Shown here in pieces: positions 17,823-26,989 of a DNA stretch of 64,000 bases. The stretch lies in assembly GCA_035489435.1 (NCBI GenBank), contig DATHKG010000024.1. One strand, written 5' to 3'. The notes below the pieces were generated by a model. It was not told the origin of the DNA and searched no databases. It worked only from the letters and a program-made list of their open reading frames with translations. The position numbers and the translations under genes are program-made. How positions within the stretch are numbered: position 1 is the first letter of the stretch; the number at the start of each line of letters is the position of its first letter. Source of the DNA: DATHKG01 sp035489435 (GTDB taxonomy: Bacteria > Bacteroidota > Bacteroidia > Chitinophagales > Chitinophagaceae).

Positions 17823-19403
17823 ATGAACCTGAAAAACCTATTTATTCTCCTGTCCTGCACCGCTGTTGCCACTTCTTCCTGTAAGAACGGCAAGCTGTTC
17901 GGAAAGAAAAAGGAGTCCTCCGACGTTACCGGTTGGAATTACAACGACAAAAATATGGGTGGCTACCAGGTTTCCCGCGAAAAAGAGCAAAGAACCGGGC
18001 CCGGCCTTGTGTTTGTTCAGGGTGGTACCTTCCAGATGGGTGCAACCGAAGAAGACGTAATGTCTGACTGGAATAATATTCCTACCCGTAAGACTGTAAA
18101 CTCTTTCTATATAGATCGTTCTGAAGTTGCAAATATTCATTATCGTGAGTATCTGTACTGGATTAACAATGTATTTGAAGGAGATGAGTTCAGGGCTGTT
18201 CGCGAGGGCGCCTTACCAGATACCCTGGTTTGGAGAAGCGAACTTGCTTACAACGAGCCAATGGTAGAGTACTATTTCCGTCACCCATCTTACAATTACT
18301 ACCCTGTAGTAGGTGTAACCTGGAGACAAGCCTCTGATTTCTGTCTTTGGAGAACTGATCGCGTGAACGAAAAAGCGCTGATCGACAAACAATTCATCAA
18401 CAAAAACACACTTAAGAATATTCAGGGTCAGGGTGGAGAAAGCTTCAACACGAAATCTTACCTGTTGGGTTTAACTACTCCAACACCAGGACCTGGCGTT
18501 CGTTCTAAAAAGAATCCTTTAAAGAATCCAAACGGTACTCCACGTGCCCAGGTTACTTTCGAAGATGGTATCCTTTTACCAGGTTATCGCCTTCCAACCG
18601 AGGCTGAGTGGGAATATGCTGCATGGGCTCTTGTAGGGCAAAACCCTTCACCAAGCCGCAAAGAAGGCAAAAGAGGTGAAGAGTTGATCACCAACAAACA
18701 GGTTTACTCATGGAGCCAGAATGTAAATGGTTTACGTGATAGCCGCCGTGGCAGCTGGCAGGGTACTTTTCTCGCCAACTTTAAAAGAGGTAACGGTGAT
18801 AACATGGGTGTTGCAGGTGGTCTGAATGACCGTGCTGTTTACACTGCACCAGTTGATGCTTTCTTCCCCAATGCATTTGGTTTATATAACATGTCTGGTA
18901 ACGTGAATGAGTGGGTTGGTGACGTTTATCGTCCGCTTTCTCCGGTCGATCAGGATGATGTTTCTCCTTTCCGTGGTAACAAATTCGAGAAAGACCAGAA
19001 GAATGCTGATGGCGAGTTCGAAAAAGACAGCCTTGGCCGTGTAAAAAGAGAATTTGTTACTGACGAAGAAAGTAAGAATCGTCGTAACTATCAGAAAGGT
19101 AATGTTATCAACTACCTCGATGGTGATTCATTATTAGTCGGTGTTAGTTATGATTCAACTGCAGGTCGCGGTTATGGTCTGACTACTTTGATCAGCGATA
19201 AATCAAGGGTCATCAAAGGTGGTAGCTGGAACGATCGTCCTTATTACCTCTCTCCAGGTACCCGCCGCTTCCTTGAAGAAGATCAGGCTAGCAGCACCGT
19301 AGGATTCCGTTGCGCGATGGACCGCCTGGGTAGCCCTGAAGGTAATGGTCGCAAAACTGGTATCAACTACAAGGTTCGACGCCAGAACAATCGAAAAAAG
19401 TAA
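17823..19403 (+). CDS. gldJ: Gliding motility/T9SS lipoprotein GldJ
   Basis: A 526-aa lipoprotein related to GldK, required for T9SS function and gliding in Bacteroidota. The start at 17823 gives a lipoprotein signal with lipobox ATSSC (Cys20); an upstream TTG at 17796 is less likely. A formylglycine-generating-enzyme-like fold begins at LVFVQGGTFQMGATEEDV and includes RLPTEAEWEYAAWA and the terminal VIKGGSWNDRPYYLSPG and STVGFRCAM. As in other GldJ/GldK proteins this domain is structural, and no sulfatase is nearby. It is divergent from porU and followed by a strong terminator. The intact conserved locus suggests that the T9SS is functional. Confidence 0.96.
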   Translation: MNLKNLFILLSCTAVATSSCKNGKLFGKKKESSDVTGWNYNDKNMGGYQVSREKEQRTGPGLVFVQGGTFQMGATEEDVMSDWNNIPTRKTVNSFYIDRSEVANIHYREYLYWINNVFEGDEFRAVREGALPDTLVWRSELAYNEPMVEYYFRHPSYNYYPVVGVTWRQASDFCLWRTDRVNEKALIDKQFINKNTLKNIQGQGGESFNTKSYLLGLTTPTPGPGVRSKKNPLKNPNGTPRAQVTFEDGILLPGYRLPTEAEWEYAAWALVGQNPSPSRKEGKRGEELITNKQVYSWSQNVNGLRDSRRGSWQGTFLANFKRGNGDNMGVAGGLNDRAVYTAPVDAFFPNAFGLYNMSGNVNEWVGDVYRPLSPVDQDDVSPFRGNKFEKDQKNADGEFEKDSLGRVKREFVTDEESKNRRNYQKGNVINYLDGDSLLVGVSYDSTAGRGYGLTTLISDKSRVIKGGSWNDRPYYLSPGTRRFLEEDQASSTVGFRCAMDRLGSPEGNGRKTGINYKVRRQNNRKK

Positions 19404-19421
19404 CTCTTAATAATTTTTCAG

Positions 19422-19457
19422 AAAGCCATCCCGCACGTGCGGGATGGCTTTTTTTTT
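19422..19457 (+). terminator. Strong intrinsic terminator after gldJ
   Basis: A perfect 30-bp palindrome (19422-19451, centred on CACGTG, half-site AAAGCCATCCCGCAC), followed by a T-run. It lies 18 bp past the gldJ stop codon. Confidence 0.92.
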
Positions 19458-19494
19458 GAAAAAACCGAAAATGCTTTATTCAGACGCCGTTTAA

Positions 19495-19543
19495 TTTAGC
19501 CAGGATAGCTTTAGTTTAGTCAGATTAGATTTAGCCAGTATAG
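19495..19543 (+). repeat. Three 14-bp direct repeats upstream of the murF promoter
   Basis: Three copies of TTTAGYCAGDWTAG: TTTAGCCAGGATAG (19495-19508), TTTAGTCAGATTAG (19515-19528) and TTTAGCCAGTATAG (19530-19543). They end 5 bp before the likely -33 element, which would suit an activator site. Confidence 0.6.
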
Positions 19544-19548
19544 AAACG

Positions 19549-19575
19549 TTGTTAAATTTATCAGCATTAACTTTG
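19549..19575 (+). promoter_or_regulatory. Bacteroidota-type promoter of murF
   Basis: TTG at 19549-19551 and TAACTTTG at 19568-19575 match the TTG / TAnnTTTG consensus with a 16-bp spacer (slightly short). The -7 box ends 22 bp before the murF ATG. Confidence 0.6.
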
Positions 19576-19597
19576 ATTCTTATACACTTAGAAACTT

Positions 19598-20875
19598 ATG
19601 AGTATAGCAGAATTATATGAGATCTATCTGAAATATCCATCGCCGCAGACCGATACCCGCAGCTTAAAAGAAGGTGACTTGTTTTTTGCCCTTAAAGGGC
19701 CCAATTTCAACGGTAACAAATTTGCCGAACAGGCACTGGCACTCGGAGCTGCTTATGTAGTGGCAGATGAACAATTGTTTGCAGACAATGACCGCATATT
19801 AATAGTTGATAATGTGCTTCTCACCCTTCAGGACCTGGCTAAACATCACCGGCAGCACTTCAATATACCTTTTATTGCTATAACCGGCAGTAATGGAAAA
19901 ACAACTACCAAGGAACTTGTTCATGCCGTTTTATCTACCCGATTTCAATGTTATACAACCAAAGGAAATCTGAATAATCATATCGGCATTCCTCTTACAA
20001 TCCTTGCTGTCAGGAATGATGCGGAAATAGCCGTAATAGAAATGGGAGCAAATCACTTGCTTGAAATAGCGGGCTATTGTCAGTATACCATGCCCACACA
20101 TGGAATAATTACAAATTGCGGTAAAGCTCACCTTGAAGGCTTCGGTGGTATCGAAGGTGTCCGCAAAGGCAAGGGCGAATTGTACGATTTCCTGAGGGCC
20201 AATGAGGGTTCGGCATTCGTAATGTGGGATTATGATTATCTGCGCGAGATGAGCAAGGGCATTCATGAAGTTGTTACTTATGGCACCCACGATGCTTCTG
20301 TTACCGGCCATGCAGATACAAATCAAACCTTTCTTTCAGTAGCTTTCGATTCCGGGTTTGAAGCTAAACGCATCGATACCCAACTGGTCGGAGATTATAA
20401 TCTTCCAAATGTGTTGGTAGCTGTTACTGTTGGTAAACATTTTGACGTGCCGGATCCTGAGATCCGCAAGGCTATAGAAAATTATACCCCGTCGAACAGC
20501 CGCTCCCAGCTGATTGAAAAAAACGGCGCCAGGATCGTATTAGACGCGTATAATGCAAATCCTTCCAGTATGAAGGTAGCCATTGAAAATTTTGCAGGTA
20601 TGCCGGGAAATAACAAAGTGCTTATCCTCGGTGCCATGGCCGAGTTAGGTCCGGAAAGTATTGCTGAACATCAGGGTATAGTTGAACTGATAGGAAAATA
20701 TGATTGGACAAATGTGGTCCTGGTAGGTGGTGACTTTACAAAGATAAAAACTCCTTATATGACTTATACATCTGCTGCCGAAGCAGGTGAATGGCTGAAA
20801 AGCCAGGAAACGCGGGGGATGTCGATGCTGGTGAAAGGCTCCAGGAGCATGAAGATGGAAGATGTTATAAAATAA
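19598..20875 (+). CDS. murF: UDP-N-acetylmuramoyl-tripeptide--D-alanyl-D-alanine ligase
   Basis: A 425-aa cytoplasmic Mur ligase that adds D-Ala-D-Ala to the UDP-MurNAc tripeptide. The N-terminal domain holds DTRSLKEGDLFFALKGPNFNG (about 18-38). The ATP-binding loop is ITGSNGKTTTKEL (about 95-107), and MurF landmarks NLNNHIGIPLTIL, VIEMGANH and IVLDAYNANPSSM (about 310-322) follow in order. The length is normal. It stands alone after the gldJ terminator, with its own promoter and a three-copy upstream repeat, rather than in a dcw-type cluster. Confidence 0.96.
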   Translation: MSIAELYEIYLKYPSPQTDTRSLKEGDLFFALKGPNFNGNKFAEQALALGAAYVVADEQLFADNDRILIVDNVLLTLQDLAKHHRQHFNIPFIAITGSNGKTTTKELVHAVLSTRFQCYTTKGNLNNHIGIPLTILAVRNDAEIAVIEMGANHLLEIAGYCQYTMPTHGIITNCGKAHLEGFGGIEGVRKGKGELYDFLRANEGSAFVMWDYDYLREMSKGIHEVVTYGTHDASVTGHADTNQTFLSVAFDSGFEAKRIDTQLVGDYNLPNVLVAVTVGKHFDVPDPEIRKAIENYTPSNSRSQLIEKNGARIVLDAYNANPSSMKVAIENFAGMPGNNKVLILGAMAELGPESIAEHQGIVELIGKYDWTNVVLVGGDFTKIKTPYMTYTSAAEAGEWLKSQETRGMSMLVKGSRSMKMEDVIK

Positions 20876-21081
20876 ACGCTATATCTGCAGCTGCGGCCCG
20901 GAAATTGCAATTAAAAAGCGCCTGCCTGTTATTCCCATATATTATATTAATCTTTCCTTAAGAAGAATTTTCTTTCCATAAGAAGGTTTAATTTCGCGGC
21001 CGGCAGTTTTTAAGCATAAACCGAACTATATATCGTTTAGGTTGTAATTACATAGGCAATTAGTTCCAATTAATATCATCA

Positions 21082-21855
21082 ATGACAATTCTGATTTTTT
21101 TTATCGTTCTCTGGTATCTCTCTCTTTTCTCTCAAACCTTTTTCCTGCATCGTTACGCGGCTCACGGTTCCTTCAAGATGAATAAGTTCTGGGAGAAGTT
21201 TTTTTATGTGTTTACATGGATTACACAGGGTTCATCATATCTGAGCCCAAGAGCTTATGGTATCATGCACCGTATGCACCATGCGTTTACTGACACGGAA
21301 AAGGATCCTCATTCACCGATATATTCAAAGCATGTCGTTGATATGATGCTTAAAACCCACCGGGTTTATAGTGACATTTTCACAGGTAAAACGGTTATTG
21401 AAGACCGGTTTACAAAAAATGTCCCTACCTGGAGATGGTTTGACAAAATTGCCCATTCAAGCTTTTCAAGACTTATCTGGATTGCAGCCTATGTTGCTTT
21501 CTTTTATTTCTTTGCTACATCATGGTGGTGGTATCTTTTATTGCCGATCGTGTTTTCAATGGGTGTTGTTCATGGAGCTATTATCAACTGGTATGCTCAT
21601 AAATTCGGTTATATCAATTATAAGGTGAAAAACACTTCCATGAATCTGCTTTCAGTTGATATACTGATGATGGGAGAATCATATCATAATAACCACCATA
21701 AATTTCCCGGTTCAGTGAATTTCGGAAAACGCTGGCATGAAGTAGATCCCACCTACCCTGTCATCTTAATGCTGAAATGGATTGGTGTCATAAAGTTCGC
21801 AAAACCAGCCCTTGTGAATGCAAGTGGTGGTCACGACCATGATCCGGATTTTTAA
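21082..21855 (+). CDS. Fatty acid (acyl-CoA) desaturase, copy 1
   Basis: A 257-aa membrane di-iron desaturase. The three histidine clusters are HRYAAH (23-28), HRMHH (63-67) and HNNHH (202-206), spaced as in acyl-CoA delta-9-type desaturases. Hydrophobic segments surround residues 2-20, 130-150 and 150-170. The short form (about 250 aa, no cytochrome b5 domain) is common in Bacteroidota. A paralogue lies 4.3 kb downstream (26179) and keeps the same boxes, so the two arose by duplication. The substrate is not determinable from sequence. Confidence 0.9.
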   Translation: MTILIFFIVLWYLSLFSQTFFLHRYAAHGSFKMNKFWEKFFYVFTWITQGSSYLSPRAYGIMHRMHHAFTDTEKDPHSPIYSKHVVDMMLKTHRVYSDIFTGKTVIEDRFTKNVPTWRWFDKIAHSSFSRLIWIAAYVAFFYFFATSWWWYLLLPIVFSMGVVHGAIINWYAHKFGYINYKVKNTSMNLLSVDILMMGESYHNNHHKFPGSVNFGKRWHEVDPTYPVILMLKWIGVIKFAKPALVNASGGHDHDPDF

Positions 21856-21865
21856 TTCCAGTCTT

Positions 21866-22276
21866 TTATTTTTTATTTGATCGCATAGCCTTAATTTGAT
21901 TAAGGCTTTTGTCGTTTAAAAATTTTTTATATTCTTTCGAATCAACGGCAAAGATTGCAACCTTGCCTTCTTCATTGCTATGTACACCCCAGCCATAACG
22001 TTTGGTAAGTGGCGATGCACGCAAACAGGGTTGGCCTTTCGAAAAGAACTTTTCTCTCTCATCTTTCAATTCTGATTTTGTCAAGTCATTTTTTGAAGCA
22101 TAGACATGAAAAATTACAGAATCAGAATCGTACCTGTATGGATTTTTCTTAATCATTTCGAATTGCAAAGTCGCAGCGGTTGGCTTATCAACTTTCATGA
22201 CAGGTATTTCGGCTGAGCTAACCGGGCAATCATCGGCAACAGCTATAAAAGTATTAGTATAATTGGTGGTGTGCAT
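21866..22276 (-). CDS. DUF6157 family protein
   Basis: A 136-aa soluble protein that I recognise as DUF6157: MHTTNYTNTFIAVADDCPV at the N-terminus, AATLQFEMIKKNPYRYDSDSV in the middle and SPLTKRYGWGVHSNEEGKVAIF toward the C-terminus. The family is widespread and uncharacterised, and no catalytic residues stand out. It is convergent with desaturase copy 1, leaving 10 bp between stop codons, and its start faces the P1 peptidase gene across 58 bp. Confidence 0.82.
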   Translation of the reverse strand: MHTTNYTNTFIAVADDCPVSSAEIPVMKVDKPTAATLQFEMIKKNPYRYDSDSVIFHVYASKNDLTKSELKDEREKFFSKGQPCLRASPLTKRYGWGVHSNEEGKVAIFAVDSKEYKKFLNDKSLNQIKAMRSNKK

Positions 22277-22334
22277 CAGGTAAATCTTTTCTGCTTCAAA
22301 ATTACATTTCTTTGGTTCTTGATATATTTACACC

Positions 22335-23537
22335 ATGCTAAAATTTAGGCCTTCCACTATTTTCTTCATGACAACAGGCAAAAGTGTAATGCCGATCTGC
22401 AGTAAACAGATTTTGGGATTGCTGGCCTGCATGTTTTGCGTCTTGCCAGTATCTTCACAAACAAAAAAAACAGCAAGGGAGCAGGGAATAACAATCGGTG
22501 TAATGAAACCAGGAAAATGGAATGCGATCACGGATGTTCCTGGTGTGCTTGTCGGGCATACCACAATCGTAAGAGGAGATTCGATAAGAACCGGTGCTAC
22601 TGCAATCATTCCCTATGCCGGAAATATTTTTCAGCAAAAAGTACCTGCAGCCATTTATGTCGGAAATGGTTTTGGAAAACTAACCGGTATTAGCCAGGTG
22701 GCTGAATTGGGAACCCTGGAAGTACCGGTGGTGCTAACCAATACGCTTGGCGTGGCGGCAGCAATGGAAGCTGTTGTGGATCATACAATCAGGCAGGCGG
22801 GTAACAGCAATGTGCAGTCGGTAAATGCTGTTATCGGAGAAACGAATGACAGTTGGCTCAACGATATCAGGGGCAGACATGTGACGAAAGAAGATGTGCT
22901 CCGGGCAATATCAGGTGCTAAAACCGGTCCCGTGAACCAGGGTAATATTGGTGCAGGTACCGGTACTGTGTGTTTTGGTTTTAAAGGTGGCATCGGTACA
23001 TCTTCAAGAAAGCTTCCTGCGAATCTTGGAGGATATACCATTGGTGTAATCGTACAAACAAACTTCGGTGGTGTGTTGGAAATTGCAGGTGTGCCTGTAG
23101 GTAAAGATCTTGGGAAGTTTAGTTTTAGTGACCAGTTGTTGAATAATGTCGACGGATCCTGCATGATAGTTGTGGCTACTGATGCGCCTATCACCGCGCG
23201 GAATTTGCAAAGGCTGGCAAAAAGGGCATTTATGGGGCTTGCAAAAACAGGTGGGATCGCTTCAAACGGAAGTGGGGATTATGTGATTGCTTTTTCAACC
23301 AATGACTCCCTGCGAATACCTCATAGCACCAATAACCCATTGCTCATACAACCTGAACTTCACAACGAATTCATTACGCCACTATTTATGGCCACTATAG
23401 AAGCAACAGAAGAAGCCATCATCAACTCATTATTCAGTGCTGAAAGAATGAAAGGCTTTAAGGGACACGAAGTAGAACCTTTACCTTTGGATCTTGTATT
23501 ACCGATCATGAAAAAATACAACAGGATAAAAAATTAA
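22335..23537 (+). CDS. P1 family peptidase (DmpA-like L-aminopeptidase/D-esterase)
   Basis: A 400-aa exported peptidase of the DmpA/BapA family (N-terminal nucleophile fold), whose members self-cleave and act on short D- or beta-peptides. A hydrophobic leader runs to about residue 40 (GLLACMFCVLPVSSQT). The mature domain begins AREQGITIGVMKPGKWNAIT and contains DVPGVLVGHTTI, NIGAGTGTVCFGFKGGIG and ASNGSGDYVIAF, whose Gly-Ser is the expected self-cleavage site and nucleophile. A later ATG (22368) is an alternative start. The stop lies 1 bp before the class IV aminotransferase start, so they are clearly co-transcribed, which suggests a shared D-amino-acid or peptide theme. Confidence 0.9.
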   Translation: MLKFRPSTIFFMTTGKSVMPICSKQILGLLACMFCVLPVSSQTKKTAREQGITIGVMKPGKWNAITDVPGVLVGHTTIVRGDSIRTGATAIIPYAGNIFQQKVPAAIYVGNGFGKLTGISQVAELGTLEVPVVLTNTLGVAAAMEAVVDHTIRQAGNSNVQSVNAVIGETNDSWLNDIRGRHVTKEDVLRAISGAKTGPVNQGNIGAGTGTVCFGFKGGIGTSSRKLPANLGGYTIGVIVQTNFGGVLEIAGVPVGKDLGKFSFSDQLLNNVDGSCMIVVATDAPITARNLQRLAKRAFMGLAKTGGIASNGSGDYVIAFSTNDSLRIPHSTNNPLLIQPELHNEFITPLFMATIEATEEAIINSLFSAERMKGFKGHEVEPLPLDLVLPIMKKYNRIKN

Positions 23538-23538
23538 T

Positions 23539-24372
23539 ATGACATACTGTACAGTCAACGGGAATCTGTTTGATGCAACTAAAGCTACCATCGGCATCTC
23601 TGACCTTGCACTTCAACGTGGCTACGGGATCTTCGACTATTTCAAGATCCTGAATGGCCGGCCGATATTTCTTGAAGAGCATCTCGACAGGTTTTACCGT
23701 TCAGCTGCGAACATGCGCTTAGCCGTTGGCTATTCGAAGGAAGCAGTCAGAGGTATGATTCAAGAATTGCTTGAAATTAATGATCTGCCTGACTCTGGTA
23801 TAAAAATTCTGCTAACCGGCGGTTACTCAGCTGATGGTTTTAAAATGGGTAAATCAAACCTGATTATTACCCACGCACCGCTACCAACATATGGTGTATT
23901 TCAATCCAGCGGCATTAAGGTTATAACGCATAGGCATCAACGCCAGATGCCTGATATAAAAACAATTGACTATCTGATAGCAGTTTGGTTACAGCCTTTG
24001 ATCGACGAAAGAAGGGTTCAGGACGTGGTTTATCACGACGGTCACCTGGTTACAGAATGTCCGCGTTCTAATATTTTTATAGTTACAAAAGATGAAAGAA
24101 TTCTTACACCTGCAAAAAATGTGTTGAAAGGAATTATACGCTCACAACTTTTAAAACTGACCGACAATTTTCTTGTTGCCGAAGCTGATATTGCCCTCCC
24201 GGATATATTTGCAGCAAAGGAAATTTTCATTACAAGCACCACAAAAAATATTCTTCCGGTTATCCAGATCGATGATAAACTGATTAATAATGGCGACCCC
24301 GGACCCGTTACTATGCGGCTGTCAGCAAAGCTGGCTACAATAATTGATGAAATCCAACATGCAGTTCACTAA
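23539..24372 (+). CDS. Class IV aminotransferase (BCAT / D-amino acid / ADC lyase-like)
   Basis: A 277-aa PLP enzyme of fold type IV. The family pattern is complete: LALQRGYGIFDYFKILNG (about 23-40), the PLP lysine segment DIKTIDYLIAV (about 138-148) and the hallmark VVYHDGHLVTECPRSNIFIV (about 167-186), ending with the cofactor phosphate site FITSTTKNILPV. The sequence alone does not separate branched-chain aminotransferase, D-amino-acid aminotransferase and aminodeoxychorismate lyase. Tight coupling to a P1 peptidase that may act on D-peptides favours an amino-acid role, but that is inference. Confidence 0.88.
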   Translation: MTYCTVNGNLFDATKATIGISDLALQRGYGIFDYFKILNGRPIFLEEHLDRFYRSAANMRLAVGYSKEAVRGMIQELLEINDLPDSGIKILLTGGYSADGFKMGKSNLIITHAPLPTYGVFQSSGIKVITHRHQRQMPDIKTIDYLIAVWLQPLIDERRVQDVVYHDGHLVTECPRSNIFIVTKDERILTPAKNVLKGIIRSQLLKLTDNFLVAEADIALPDIFAAKEIFITSTTKNILPVIQIDDKLINNGDPGPVTMRLSAKLATIIDEIQHAVH

Positions 24373-24468
24373 GTATTCCAACCTTTGGCCGCACTCTAAC
24401 GACCAGTCTTCATTATCAGTAACAGGTTTTTCAAGATAACACCTATTTTAGAGCAACAATCAACAACT

Positions 24469-25950
24469 ATGAACCCTTTTGCTTCCCGTAGAAAACAAGT
24501 GATTGCCCTGCTTATTATTATTATAGCCGGACTCTCAGGGAAACTCGTTGCCCAGGTGAACTATTCCACTGAAGTACTGGAGCGAATTACAAAGGTTGAA
24601 AATAATCTGGGCAGCTGGTACCGGATCGAGGGAGAAAAACCTTTCAACATACTGGAAAGGTTGAAATTTCACAACATACCCGCTGTGAGTATAGCAGTTG
24701 TCAATAACTATAAAATCGATTGGGTTAAAGCTTATGGAATAGCCGATGTCGCTTCGAAAACTCCTGCAAACATCCAAACACTTTTCCAGGCAGCATCTAT
24801 CAGCAAATCATTAAATGGTGTTGGTGCTATGAAACTGGTCCAGGCAAAAAAAGTAGATCTCAATACAGACATCAACATTTATCTCAACAGCTGGAAATTC
24901 CCATACGACTCAGCTTCAGGGAATAAAAAAATAACGCTTGTCAATCTGCTTAGTCATTCTGCCGGCCTAACGGTACATGGATTCCCGGGTTATGAAGTGA
25001 CTGATACAATACCTACTGTTTACCAGGTTCTTGACGGAAAATCACCGGCTAATACCAAACCAGTGCGATCCCAGTTTGCTCCCGCCACCCGCGTGCAGTA
25101 CTCCGGCGGGGGAACCACCATTTCACAGGTTCTGATATCAGATGTCAGCAAGAAACCTTATCAGCAGTATATGTATGAAGAAGTGTTGGCTCCATTAGGT
25201 ATGACTTCCAGTTTCTATGATCAACCTGCACCTGCGGGCAAAAGAGCAATGCTCGCTACCGGTTACAAGTTTAATGGAAGTGAAATAAAAGGCAAATACC
25301 ATATCTATCCTGAACAGGCTGCGGCGGGGCTTTGGACAAACCCCACTGATCTGGCAAAATATATAATCGAAACTCAGTTGTCTTACCTAGGTAAATCATC
25401 CAAAGTGTTATCACCTGAAACAACAAGACTCAGACTTACCCCTGTGGTTAATAAAGAAGCCGCATTGGGTGCATTCATTATGACTAAAGGTAATGCCACT
25501 TATTTTCAGCATGGTGGTGCAAATGAAGGGTTTCGCTGCCAGTATTTTGGAGATATTGAAAATGGGAATGGTGTGGTTGTGATGGTCAACTCGGACAATG
25601 GTGCGATTTTAAATGAGATCATTAACAGTGTTGCTACGGTATATGGCTGGAAAGATTTCTACAATCCTGTGTTAAAAAAACTGACATCAGTAGGCAATGA
25701 TGCACTTAAAACTTATATCGGCAAATATGAGATGAACCCCGGGTTCAATATTACTATAAGCCTTGAAAGCAATCAATTAAAGGCCGGTGCCACCAATCAG
25801 CCAACTTTCGATATATATCCGGAAGCAGAGAATACATTTTTCGTAAAACTATTTGATGCCAAACTTGAATTTTTAAAAACCGGCGACAAAGTCGACCGAT
25901 TAGTTCTTCATCAAAATGGAACGCAATCAACTGCAAAAAGAATCGAATAG
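24469..25950 (+). CDS. Secreted serine hydrolase, beta-lactamase/penicillin-binding-like
   Basis: A 493-aa exported protein of the class C beta-lactamase/AmpH-like serine hydrolase group. A signal peptide covers about residues 1-28. The nucleophile motif SxxK is SISK in FQAASISKSLNGVGA (about 108-122), the YxN-equivalent is YSG in RVQYSGGGTTI, and the KTG-equivalent is HGG in YFQHGGANEGFR. A C-terminal lipocalin-like domain of about 100 residues follows (YIGKYEMNPGF, QLKAGATNQPTFDIYP). Such proteins are usually esterases or D-aminopeptidases rather than antibiotic-resistance enzymes. It follows the aminotransferase by 96 bp on the same strand. Confidence 0.88.
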   Translation: MNPFASRRKQVIALLIIIIAGLSGKLVAQVNYSTEVLERITKVENNLGSWYRIEGEKPFNILERLKFHNIPAVSIAVVNNYKIDWVKAYGIADVASKTPANIQTLFQAASISKSLNGVGAMKLVQAKKVDLNTDINIYLNSWKFPYDSASGNKKITLVNLLSHSAGLTVHGFPGYEVTDTIPTVYQVLDGKSPANTKPVRSQFAPATRVQYSGGGTTISQVLISDVSKKPYQQYMYEEVLAPLGMTSSFYDQPAPAGKRAMLATGYKFNGSEIKGKYHIYPEQAAAGLWTNPTDLAKYIIETQLSYLGKSSKVLSPETTRLRLTPVVNKEAALGAFIMTKGNATYFQHGGANEGFRCQYFGDIENGNGVVVMVNSDNGAILNEIINSVATVYGWKDFYNPVLKKLTSVGNDALKTYIGKYEMNPGFNITISLESNQLKAGATNQPTFDIYPEAENTFFVKLFDAKLEFLKTGDKVDRLVLHQNGTQSTAKRIE

Positions 25951-26178
25951 CACAAAGGACAGACCACAAAATATTGCATGAATCGTGTGTTAGAAACGGT
26001 TTGTTGTATGCGAAATCTTACCCTGATTTTACGCTCCTATTAACAATTAAAATCTTAACTTCGGTCGTATACTTAATCATCAGGTTCAGATTTTAATTCC
26101 TCCTGCTATTTCCTTCTGCACGATCTTGATAGCTTTTTCAATTATCATTTCCACTCTGATTCAATCGTTTAATTCAAT

Positions 26179-26928
26179 ATGCCTATCATTATTATTTTTA
26201 TTGCCATTTGGTACTTATCGTTGTTTTCCCAAACTTTTTTTCATCACCGTTATGCTTCCCACGGAGCCTTTAAGATGAGCCGTTTTTGGGAGAAATTCTT
26301 CTTTATTTTTTCTTACATAACGCAGGGATCAAGTTATATGAGTCCAAGGGCTTATGCGATCATGCATCGAATGCATCATGCGTATACAGATACACCCAGG
26401 GATCCCCATTCACCCAACTATTCCTCGAATTTATTTTCGATGATGATGAGAACGAGAAATTTTTATCGTGACGTCTACAAGGGCAGGTTAACCGTTGAGG
26501 AAAGATTTACAAAAAATCTACCTGATTGGCCCGCATTTGAACGGATTGCAAATAGTACCGTATCAAGAATTATTTGGGTAGTTATTTATACAACCATTTT
26601 CATCCTGTTTGCTAATTCACTATTCCTCTACCTTTTATTACCAGTTGTAATTGCTATGGGTGCTTTCCATGGCGCAATTATTAATTGGTTTGCACATAAA
26701 TTCGGTTATAAAAATTTCAAGCTTCATAATACTTCCGAAAATCTTTTCAGGGTAGACATATTTATGCTTGGAGAGTCATACCACAACAATCATCATAAAA
26801 GGCCGTCTTCAATAAACTTCGGTGTAAAATGGCACGAACTGGATCCGGTTTACCCTGTTATATTATTTCTTAACTGGCTTCATATTATCAGGGTTCCAAA
26901 AATCACACATCCCTTACAAATCAGCTGA
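26179..26928 (+). CDS. Fatty acid (acyl-CoA) desaturase, copy 2
   Basis: A 249-aa paralogue of the desaturase at 21082. The start (MPIIIIFIAIWYLSLFSQTFF) and the histidine clusters HRYASH, HRMHH and HNNHH sit at the same positions, and long identical stretches such as YMSPRAYAIMHRMHHAYTDT and GAIINWFAHKFGYKN are shared with small changes. It lacks the Gly/His/Asp-rich tail of copy 1. The 228 bp upstream show no other gene. Two desaturases may differ in chain position or in temperature response; the sequence does not say which. Confidence 0.9.
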   Translation: MPIIIIFIAIWYLSLFSQTFFHHRYASHGAFKMSRFWEKFFFIFSYITQGSSYMSPRAYAIMHRMHHAYTDTPRDPHSPNYSSNLFSMMMRTRNFYRDVYKGRLTVEERFTKNLPDWPAFERIANSTVSRIIWVVIYTTIFILFANSLFLYLLLPVVIAMGAFHGAIINWFAHKFGYKNFKLHNTSENLFRVDIFMLGESYHNNHHKRPSSINFGVKWHELDPVYPVILFLNWLHIIRVPKITHPLQIS

Positions 26929-26989
26929 GTCACATTATCCGGAGCGTTGCATCAATCAAAATCCGTAATTTACCGCCACCAAAATTGTT

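Noticed and set aside
21001..21060. Cold-shock or fatty-acid operator before desaturase copy 1
   Set aside because: I saw no palindrome or repeat shared with the upstream region of copy 2.
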